DNA from: JALUUH01 sp964636675
GTDB taxonomy: Bacteria > Pseudomonadota > Gammaproteobacteria > S012-40
DNA length: 36,364 nt
Direction of reading: 5' to 3'
Assembly: GCA_964636675.1 (NCBI GenBank)
Contig: CAZWUO010000016.1
Coordinates: 1-36,364 of the forward strand
Every line of letters starts with the position of its first letter. Position 1 is the first letter of the stretch. Shown piece by piece: positions 25,117 through 32,268 of the stretch. Position numbers and translations under genes: made by a program. Under the pieces are notes generated by a model, which saw only the letters and a program-made list of their open reading frames with translations, did no database searches and was not told where the DNA came from.

Positions 25117-27203
25117 TTTTTTATATTGGTCGCTGCTTTTGTTAAACACTTTTCCCAGCTTAGATCAGGCGATTTCCGGTAGCATTCAAAGCCAGGCATC
25201 CAAGGTGAGCTACCTTCGTTAAGCCAGCGCCATTCGGGTGGGCTTGGAATGAGTACGTGTGCTGATTTTCCCAGTGTTGCTAATAAGTGCATATTGGTAT
25301 TGCTGACGCCGATATAGATATCGAGTAAGTCAAGTAAAGCGAGCATGTCTTCTAGGTTTTCATTGAGTTCATTAAGATCAATTAGACGATCTTTGAAGTG
25401 TAATTTCAGGTGTGCTATTTCTTCATCGGTAGGGTTTCTTTGCAAGATGACATAATACGCATCTGTGTCGTCAAACATGGATAAAAATTGTGATAAATTT
25501 ATTTCTTTGCTGAGCAAGTTGACCGATGTCGTAGGTGCTGCTTCGGTTGAGAGTCCTGCGCGCCACGTTATTCCTATGGTGGGTATATTTGTATTGGGTA
25601 ACAGAGTTTTAACCTTTCGTAAGTTGTTAGAAAGTGCTGACAGACGTATAGGAGGCGGTATTTTTGTTATATCATCAATGGTGAGCAATAGGGGAAGGTC
25701 ATCGACTGAATAACTGAGGTCAATATTCTCTGCGTATTCATTTTCACCGATGACTTTATCAATATACGTTAAACGCTCGATGAGGGTTTTAATTTTACTA
25801 TTACAGCGGTAGCAAATCCAGGCGCCTTGTTGTTTCAATAATTTCACGAAACGTAAAAATAATAACTCATCACCTATGCCTTGTGCTCGGATGATTAATA
25901 TGCGTTTTTTACTGAAATCTTGAGCAGTATTTATAGCGCTTAACTTGTCGTTAGGAAGCAAAAAGCGTGGACGGTAGAAATAATGCTTCCATGCTTCTTT
26001 CAATTGCCCGGTTACGAGTAACGATAAGCCAAGATTCATTTGCACATGGTTGTGTTTGCTATCGATGGCAACGGCATTTTCATAGCAAGTGATGCTCTCA
26101 ATAAATTTTGCACGCTGGCTGTAACAAAACCCCAGATTGTCCCAAGCTTCTACATATTGTTCATTTATTTCTAGTGCTTTACGAAACACATTTTCGGCAA
26201 GCCTGAATTCACCTTGCTCATTGAGTAAGGTGCCGTACTCAAAAAGAGGCCCTTCCTGTTGTGGCCATTTTTTTAACATTGTGGAGCAATGTTTATTTGC
26301 CATAGCATATTTTTTTTGTAGACGATATATTCTCGCGAGTTGGCAGTGTGCTTGTAGATTGTCGTTATTTACAGAATTAATTTTGCTATAACATTTTTCT
26401 GCATTGATTAAGTCCTGCAGTTTTTCGTAACTAAAAGCCAGGTTTTGCAAAGCGCCAATGTGTTCTGGTTGTAATTTCAACAATTGAAGATAGTTTTTGG
26501 AGGCGAGTTCGTAATCATTTTTTTTAGCGAAGAAATTTCCGATTATATAGAGTGCATGTGTATTTTCTGGATTCTGGAGGAGCATTGATTGGGCTAAGGT
26601 GTTTGCTATGTCGAGATAAGCATTTTCCATCAGTATATTGGCAATATGCTGTTGAAAAACGATGTCCTCAGGCGTTTGCTCTATATACTTAAGGAAGTAA
26701 TGCTCAGCTTGCTGAATTTTTTTACGCGCAACGAGTATCTGTACGAGTCCTATTAATGCACCCGTGTGATTGTTATTTAGTTCTACTACCCTTTGATAAT
26801 TGTCTAAGGCTAATATTGATTTGTCTTGTGAATGTTGCAGTAAGGCTAAATTGTAGTAGGGGCTGTCGTAGTTGCGATTGAGCTGGATTGCTTGGTCAAA
26901 AGCTTTTTCGGCGAGTTCCCATTGTTGGCTGTCCTTGTATATACAGCCCAAGGTGTTGTATAGCTCTGTTTGCTGTGGTTTTATTTGAATGGCTTTTAAG
27001 GTGAGTGTTTTAGCGCGATTAAGATGACCTAGGCGGTAGTGAGCGAGGGCGGATATTTGCAGGCCGTTGAAATCGTTGGGCGCTATTTTCAATAATTTTT
27101 TTATTGTTTTTATGGCGGAATCAAAATTTGAGGCGTTAAAATGTTGTGTGCCAAGTTTTAAAAGTTTTTCTTTTTTAAAGGCGGCTTGCGTATTATTGAT
27201 CAT
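25113..27203 (-). CDS. TPR protein with GT9-like glycosyltransferase domain
   Basis: This is a 696-residue protein. Residues ~1-410 are about eleven TPR repeats (for example LYNTLGCIYKDSQQWELAEKAF and YVEAWDNLGFCYSQRAKFIESI). Residues ~430-690 resemble the GT9 (ADP-heptose transferase-like) fold: ILIIRAQGIGDELLFLRF, IPTIGITWRAG, and LDIYIGVSNTNMHLLATLGKSAHVL followed by PEWRWLNEG and SPWMPGFECYR. There is no signal peptide. Bacterial TPR-GT9 proteins are common in flagellin and surface-protein glycosylation islands; the donor is not known. It is convergent with the TPR-GT41 gene (4-base overlap) and divergent from the pseB-like gene, with 188 bases between starts. Confidence 0.88.
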   Translation of the reverse strand: MINNTQAAFKKEKLLKLGTQHFNASNFDSAIKTIKKLLKIAPNDFNGLQISALAHYRLGHLNRAKTLTLKAIQIKPQQTELYNTLGCIYKDSQQWELAEKAFDQAIQLNRNYDSPYYNLALLQHSQDKSILALDNYQRVVELNNNHTGALIGLVQILVARKKIQQAEHYFLKYIEQTPEDIVFQQHIANILMENAYLDIANTLAQSMLLQNPENTHALYIIGNFFAKKNDYELASKNYLQLLKLQPEHIGALQNLAFSYEKLQDLINAEKCYSKINSVNNDNLQAHCQLARIYRLQKKYAMANKHCSTMLKKWPQQEGPLFEYGTLLNEQGEFRLAENVFRKALEINEQYVEAWDNLGFCYSQRAKFIESITCYENAVAIDSKHNHVQMNLGLSLLVTGQLKEAWKHYFYRPRFLLPNDKLSAINTAQDFSKKRILIIRAQGIGDELLFLRFVKLLKQQGAWICYRCNSKIKTLIERLTYIDKVIGENEYAENIDLSYSVDDLPLLLTIDDITKIPPPIRLSALSNNLRKVKTLLPNTNIPTIGITWRAGLSTEAAPTTSVNLLSKEINLSQFLSMFDDTDAYYVILQRNPTDEEIAHLKLHFKDRLIDLNELNENLEDMLALLDLLDIYIGVSNTNMHLLATLGKSAHVLIPSPPEWRWLNEGSSPWMPGFECYRKSPDLSWEKCLTKAATNIKN

Positions 27204-27391
27204 TGCATTTAGAAGTATTTTATTCGTTTATATAGATTATCTGCAAGTATAAAGCCATTAAGTTTAGTACTTCGCATGTGGATTGATGATTTTTCATGCG
27301 TACTTAGTAGGAAACAATAAGCCTTAGCCGGTTCTGATGTTTGTTGTTGTTTTGGCTTGTGTTTATGACAAAAAACTGGTGTTATCTAAGC

Positions 27392-28390
27392 ATGCTTAAT
27401 GGAAAAACGATTTTATTAACAGGTGGAACGGGTTCGTTTGGTCAAAAATTTGTCGAACTAGTATGTGAACGTTACCAGCCCACGCGATTAATCATTTTTA
27501 GCCGGGACGAGCTAAAGCAATACGAATTGCAACAACAGTTTTCCAAGCGTGACTATCCGTTCATGCGTTATTTTATTGGCGATGTGCGTGATAAAGATCG
27601 GCTTTATCGCGCATTCAAAGGGGTAGATATTGTTATCCATGCCGCAGCACTCAAGCAAGTAGATACCTGTGAATACAACCCATTCGAAGCGGTCAAAACA
27701 AATATTATAGGGAGCTCCAACGTTATCGAAGCAGCCATTGACTGCGATGTAAGCCATGTGATCAATTTGAGTACGGACAAGGCGGCTAATCCGATAAATT
27801 TATACGGAGCGACTAAACTGTGTGCCGACAAAATGTTTGTGGCTGCAAATACTTATTCTGGTGGTAGTCAAACAAAATTTTCGGTGGTGCGTTATGGTAA
27901 CGTAGTTGCGAGTCGTGGCAGTGTTATACCGTTTTTTCTTAAGCAAAAAGAAACGGGAAAAATCCCCATCACCGATGAAAGAATGACACGTTTTTGGATT
28001 ACGCTGGAAGATGCGGTGACTTTTGTTTTAAAGGGTCTACAGCGCATGAGCGGTGGAGAAATTTTTGTTCCTAAAATTCCCAGTATAAAAATAACGGATC
28101 TAGCCAAAGCTATTGCGCCTGAGTGTAGCCAACATTCAATTGGGATAAGGGCTGGTGAAAAGCTGCACGAAATTATGATATCTGCCGAGGATGCACGTTA
28201 TGCTATCGAGCTTGAAGACTCTTTTGTGATCTATCCAACATCTATTGATTATGTCAATGAGCGTGCTCGTCGTGCAACATTAGTTGGTGGTTCGGTATGC
28301 GCTGAAGGGTTTGTATATGGCAGTGATATCAACTCTCAGTGGTTGTCAGTGGAGCAACTAAGATCAAGTATTCAAGATTTGGGTTACTAG
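27392..28390 (+). CDS. pseB: UDP-GlcNAc 4,6-dehydratase (inverting), PseB-like
   Basis: This is a 332-residue SDR of the PseB/FlaA1 type, which converts UDP-GlcNAc to UDP-2-acetamido-2,6-dideoxy-beta-L-arabino-hexos-4-ulose, the first step to pseudaminic acid. MLNGKTILLTGGTGSFGQKF is the family's N-terminus. INLSTDKAANP contains Asp129/Lys130, and YGATK contains Tyr138/Lys142; these line up with D132, K133 and Y141 of Helicobacter FlaA1. MTRFWITLEDAV and AGEKLHEIMIS follow. The ATG at 27392 is chosen over the ATG at 27341 because it gives the family N-terminus. It heads the nonulosonate cassette. A retaining dehydratase is a less likely alternative. Confidence 0.93.
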   Translation: MLNGKTILLTGGTGSFGQKFVELVCERYQPTRLIIFSRDELKQYELQQQFSKRDYPFMRYFIGDVRDKDRLYRAFKGVDIVIHAAALKQVDTCEYNPFEAVKTNIIGSSNVIEAAIDCDVSHVINLSTDKAANPINLYGATKLCADKMFVAANTYSGGSQTKFSVVRYGNVVASRGSVIPFFLKQKETGKIPITDERMTRFWITLEDAVTFVLKGLQRMSGGEIFVPKIPSIKITDLAKAIAPECSQHSIGIRAGEKLHEIMISAEDARYAIELEDSFVIYPTSIDYVNERARRATLVGGSVCAEGFVYGSDINSQWLSVEQLRSSIQDLGY

Positions 28391-28501
28391 AGTCTTTTTT
28401 GAGAGTGCTCTGCTCATCAATGTTTCTCTTAATTGCGAATATTGCTGTTGTTGTAGAAGCTTGGTTTATTAAATATATTGAGTCTTAAAAAGAGTGCATT
28501 G

Positions 28502-29068
28502 ATGGATGATAAATTCGTTTTATGGATTAAAAGTATCAGTGAGATCACGTTGTCTGGAAGTTACAAAGTACAAAATAGAGAGTCAGATTTTGAATTCGCG
28601 TTAGAGGAAATTAGTCAACAGATTAATTTAACGCAACGTGAAAAAACCAATGTTTGGTTTTTGGGGAATGGAGGTAGTTCTGCCATTGCATCGCATTTCT
28701 CTCAAGATCTGTTAAATAAGTACCGGATTAAATCAAATGTGGTTTCCGATGCTTCTCTTATCACGTGTTTGGCCAATGATTATGGCTATGACAATGTTTA
28801 TGAAATCACTTTGAGGGTTTTAGCAAATGAAAATGATTTGCTAATCATTATATCTTCCTCTGGAGAATCTGAAAATGTCTTGAAGTGTGCTGATTTTGCC
28901 CGGAGAAAGGGCATGAGGCTCATTACTCTTACCGCTTTTGATCCCGCAAACCGTCTTTGGAGGAAACCTGCGGATGTATCTGTCTATATTCCTACAAAGG
29001 CGTATGGCAAGGCAGAAATTGGACATGCTGCATTACTGCATGCTGTCATCGATAATCTTGAGACTTGA
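28502..29068 (+). CDS. SIS-domain sugar isomerase (GmhA-like)
   Basis: This is a 188-residue SIS protein similar to sedoheptulose-7-phosphate isomerase GmhA. VWFLGNGGSSAIASHFSQDL (~51-70) and LIIISSSGESENVLKCADFA (~114-133) are the two phosphosugar-binding loops. The C-terminal AEIGHAALLHAVIDNL resembles the active-site helix of GmhA. No heptose-pathway gene (HddA, GmhB, HddC) is in the window, so its substrate here is unclear. It might isomerise a phosphoketose that enters the acid-sugar pathway. The ATG at 28502 has AAAGAG about 8 bases upstream and is preferred over an in-frame TTG. The aminotransferase start lies 1 base after the stop. Confidence 0.88.
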   Translation: MDDKFVLWIKSISEITLSGSYKVQNRESDFEFALEEISQQINLTQREKTNVWFLGNGGSSAIASHFSQDLLNKYRIKSNVVSDASLITCLANDYGYDNVYEITLRVLANENDLLIIISSSGESENVLKCADFARRKGMRLITLTAFDPANRLWRKPADVSVYIPTKAYGKAEIGHAALLHAVIDNLET

Positions 29069-29069
29069 A

Positions 29070-30254
29070 ATGGAAGTATTGCCTGCAATTGAGGGTGGTG
29101 AACCACAGCGTGAGTCATTGCTAAGGTATGGCGCGCCTGATATAGATGACGACGATATTATAGCGGTTAACGAAGTGCTAAAAAGCACTTGGCTAACAAC
29201 TGGACCAAAGGTTTTTGAATTTGAAAAACTATTTGCTGCGAATGTAGGTGTGGCTAACGCTATTGCAGTAAGTAGTGGTACCGCCGCAATTCACACCGCA
29301 TTGGTGTCACTTGAGCTAAATAAAAATGATGAAGTGATATTGCCAAGCATGACTTTTCTTGCGACTGCAAATTGTATTGTGCATTGTGGAGCAACCCCTG
29401 TTTTTGCTGACATCAATCCGTCAAATTTTCTTATTAGCATGGTTGATTTGCGGAAAAAAATATCTAAAAAGACACGCGCGATTATAGTCGTGGATTTTGC
29501 AGGGCAGCCATGCTCATATGATGAGCTGCAAAAACTCTCAGAAGAGTTTGGAATCACGCTCGTCGCTGATGCTTGTCACTCTTTAGGTGCGAGTTATAAA
29601 GGGAGGTGTGTAGGCAGTTTGGCGGATTTAACCGCATTTAGTTTCCATCCTGTAAAGCATATCACAACGGCGGAAGGTGGAATGTTGACTACGTCGAATA
29701 TGCACGGTGCGGAATTTGCTCGCCGGTTTAGGAATCATGGCATGGATCTGGACGTTGCTTGTAGAAATGAACAACAAACCTGGGTTTACGATATGCGCGC
29801 TCCCGGATTCAATTATCGACTAAGTGATATCCAGTGTGCTTTAGGTATTTCTCAGCTTAGAAAACTCGATAATTTTGTTGTTAAACGAAGAGAGATTGCT
29901 CAGCATTATTTTGATGCTTTCGAAAATTTTGATTTACTGACACCATTGGAAGAATTGCCCGATCGAATTCATAGTTATCATCTGTTTGTTATTCAGTTAA
30001 ATTTGCAAAATCTTTCGGTTTCACGTAGCCATATTTTCAAAGCATTATTACAAGAAGGTATTGGGGTAAATGTACATTACAAGCCAGTACATCAATACAC
30101 TTTTTACCAAGATAATTATACTGCAGAATGTGACAATACTGATGAGGTCTACACACGTATATTGTCTCTACCTATGCATCCGAGTATGCTGCTCAATGAT
30201 GTTACTGATGTTGTCCAGGCTATAAAAAAAGTTTTGAGTTATTATGCTATTTGA
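29070..30254 (+). CDS. pseC: DegT/DnrJ/EryC1 aminotransferase, PseC-like
   Basis: This is a 394-residue PLP-dependent sugar aminotransferase. It shows STWLTTGPKVFEFEKLFA, AVSSGTAAIHTALVSL, DACHSLGASYKG, and FHPVKHITTAEGGML with the PLP-binding Lys196. The C-terminal GIGVNVHYKPVHQYTFY is typical of PseC. PseC adds an amino group at C4 of the PseB product. The ATG at 29070 is chosen over longer starts that lie inside the SIS gene in another frame. It overlaps the next gene by 11 bases. Residues 1-20 (IEGGEPQRESLLRYG) match the family's substrate-entry loop. An aminotransferase for another 4-keto sugar is possible. Confidence 0.9.
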   Translation: MEVLPAIEGGEPQRESLLRYGAPDIDDDDIIAVNEVLKSTWLTTGPKVFEFEKLFAANVGVANAIAVSSGTAAIHTALVSLELNKNDEVILPSMTFLATANCIVHCGATPVFADINPSNFLISMVDLRKKISKKTRAIIVVDFAGQPCSYDELQKLSEEFGITLVADACHSLGASYKGRCVGSLADLTAFSFHPVKHITTAEGGMLTTSNMHGAEFARRFRNHGMDLDVACRNEQQTWVYDMRAPGFNYRLSDIQCALGISQLRKLDNFVVKRREIAQHYFDAFENFDLLTPLEELPDRIHSYHLFVIQLNLQNLSVSRSHIFKALLQEGIGVNVHYKPVHQYTFYQDNYTAECDNTDEVYTRILSLPMHPSMLLNDVTDVVQAIKKVLSYYAI

Positions 30255-31287
30255 AATAGAAAAACGATTTAATATTGTCGATAAACGAATAGGTGAGTAC
30301 ACGTCTTTCCCAACATTATTAAAGCAAGGAGAGAATATTTTTCTTGCCTGTCGAACAGGTATTAAGAACCCAAAAATTGCCCACGGGGACGGTGGAAAAA
30401 TACGTTTTTTTGTTTCGCGTATAAGTCACGTGACTCAGTGGGATGAGATAAAAATTGCTTTTAATGTAGCAAATGAAAAATGGCATGAGCTGGATGCAAT
30501 TCTTTCACATTCTAAGGGTAATGGTGTTATTTTAATAACGCGTCGATTTGAAGGGACCGGAGGGAATAAACCTTTTTTTTCCGAGATTAACGCAGATGAA
30601 ATAGAACAAGCAATAATAAACAAATCAATTTTTATTCATCGTGAGGCATTGGCTAACAAACTTGTCAAATCTTCGTTAACATCGACACTGACTTTTGCAG
30701 CCTGCTTTGGTCATATTCGATCTTGTGACCACAAAACCTTACTAATGTCATGTTATGCCGTTATTGGTGATGACAGATGGCCTTCTCCGGTTATATTGAT
30801 GTCGAATGATTGTGCCGAGTCCTGGAAATTATATTCAGTGATTGAAAACTCAGATAACTTTGGTGCCTATTTAAATGAGTTTTCTATTATAAAAGTTGAC
30901 CAAACTCATTGGTTAGCAGTGATCCGAACGAATGCTAATCCTTTCCCCTTATATTATTCTATGAGTCAGGATGATGGTAAAACATGGAGCAAATTGGAAG
31001 CAACAGGATTATACGGACATGCTCCTATGTTAGAGCAAGATGCTGCAGGTAATGTTTTATTACTCTATAGAGATTTAGAAATCGAAGTCCCTTATTTGAG
31101 TGTAGCTTGGTTTGTGGCAGATAAAAAATGGCAGCGAGGAATCAAGATAACGGACTATAACCAAGTATATGACGGTGGCTATGGAGATTTGATCGCTATT
31201 TCGCCTAATCGTTTGTTAGTGGCTGCCTATAGGGATGATGAAGACTGCTCGCCCTGGATTGAGGCTTATATTATTCGATACAAGTGA
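30244..31287 (+). CDS. Sialidase-fold (BNR beta-propeller) protein
   Basis: This is a 347-residue protein with the look of a six-bladed sialidase-type propeller. YSMSQDDGKTWSK (~239-250) is a good Asp-box (SxDxGxTW), and LMSNDCAESWK (~185-195) is a degenerate one. Arginines in strand contexts typical of sialidases occur in FLACRTG (Arg37), AVIRTN (Arg228), LLLYRDLE and VAAYRDDE. There is no signal peptide, so it would be cytoplasmic, unusual for a sialidase. It lies inside an acid-sugar biosynthesis operon, overlapping pseC by 11 bases. It may hydrolyse, bind or proofread an intermediate. The function is not known to me. Confidence 0.75.
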   Translation: MLFEIEKRFNIVDKRIGEYTSFPTLLKQGENIFLACRTGIKNPKIAHGDGGKIRFFVSRISHVTQWDEIKIAFNVANEKWHELDAILSHSKGNGVILITRRFEGTGGNKPFFSEINADEIEQAIINKSIFIHREALANKLVKSSLTSTLTFAACFGHIRSCDHKTLLMSCYAVIGDDRWPSPVILMSNDCAESWKLYSVIENSDNFGAYLNEFSIIKVDQTHWLAVIRTNANPFPLYYSMSQDDGKTWSKLEATGLYGHAPMLEQDAAGNVLLLYRDLEIEVPYLSVAWFVADKKWQRGIKITDYNQVYDGGYGDLIAISPNRLLVAAYRDDEDCSPWIEAYIIRYK

Positions 31288-31401
31288 TGTGGATGGGTAT
31301 ATTAAGTAATCATTACTAGGGGTGTGAAATTCAAATATTAGCAGATCCCTAGGTATTAATTCAACGGAATGCATTATGACGATCGTTTTGTGAAATCAAG
31401 T

Positions 31402-32268
31402 ATGAAGAAGACTAAGTTTATAGCTGAGGTATCAAGCAATCACCATCAGGATATTGATCGCTGTTTTCAATTCATTGATGCAGCTTCGCGTATTGGTTGT
31501 TATGCGGTAAAGTTTCAGTTGTTCAGGATTGACCAAATGTTCGCTCCTGAGATTCTAAGAAAGAGTGAGAAACACCGACAACGCAAGAATTGGGAGCTAC
31601 CATTAGAGTTTATTCCCTTGCTTTACGAATATTGCAAAGAGAAAAAAATTAAATTTGCGTGTACGCCTTTTTATTTAGAAGCAGTAGATGTTTTGGAGCC
31701 TTATGTAGACTTTTATAAGATTGCATCGTATGAGTTGTTGTGGGTTAAGTTATTGGAAAAATGTGCGGTGACATGTAAGCCGATTATGCTTTCTACAGGC
31801 ATGGCCGATTTAACTGAGATCGAGCAAGCCGTGAATACAATAAATAAACAGAGGAATAGCGAGATTACACTGCTGCACTGTGTATCGAGTTATCCCTCAC
31901 CTCTAGTGGAAAGTAATTTAGCCGTGATTAAAACCTTAAAACACAAGTTTGCATGTTCTGTTGGTTGGTCTGACCATAGCGCTTTACCCGCCGTGCTTTA
32001 TCGCGCGGTTCATCAATGGAATGCAGAAATTATTGAATTTCACTTAGATTTGGATCGTAAGGGCGAAGAGTATTTACAAGGTCATTGTTGGTTGCCTGAG
32101 AAAATTGAAAACGTGATTTCTCATATCAACAATGGTATGTCCGCTGATGGCGATGGTATAAAAAAACCAATGTTATCGGAAATTGCAGATAGAGACTGGC
32201 GTGCAGATCCGAAAGATGGTTTGCGTCCGCTGATATATCTGCGCAGTCAGTGGGAGCAACGTGAATGA
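31402..32268 (+). CDS. Short NeuB/PseI-like nonulosonate synthase
   Basis: This is a 288-residue (299 from the earlier ATG at 31369) member of the NeuB family, which condenses phosphoenolpyruvate with an aldose to give a nonulosonic acid. Seen are KFIAEVSSNHHQD, CYAVKFQLF, FACTPFYLEAVDVL, FYKIASYELLW, IMLSTGMADLTE, LLHCVSSYPSP, SVGWSDHSALPAV and IIEFHLDLDRKGEEYLQGHCWLP. These cover the whole TIM barrel. The protein stops near DPKDGLRPLIYL and lacks the C-terminal antifreeze-like SAF domain of NeuB/PseI (about 340-350 residues). It belongs to a spore-coat SpsE-like branch. Its stop overlaps the next start as ATGA. The exact sugar substrate is unknown. Confidence 0.88.
   Translation: MKKTKFIAEVSSNHHQDIDRCFQFIDAASRIGCYAVKFQLFRIDQMFAPEILRKSEKHRQRKNWELPLEFIPLLYEYCKEKKIKFACTPFYLEAVDVLEPYVDFYKIASYELLWVKLLEKCAVTCKPIMLSTGMADLTEIEQAVNTINKQRNSEITLLHCVSSYPSPLVESNLAVIKTLKHKFACSVGWSDHSALPAVLYRAVHQWNAEIIEFHLDLDRKGEEYLQGHCWLPEKIENVISHINNGMSADGDGIKKPMLSEIADRDWRADPKDGLRPLIYLRSQWEQRE

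Noticed and set aside
28938..29069. Long start for the aminotransferase inside the SIS gene
   Set aside because: The extra 44 residues translate the SIS gene in another frame; the family N-terminus begins at the ATG at 29070.
31305..31317. Inverted repeat AGTAATCATTACT before the NeuB-like gene
   Set aside because: The perfect 6-bp arms could be an operator, but one short copy in AT-rich DNA is not enough to call.
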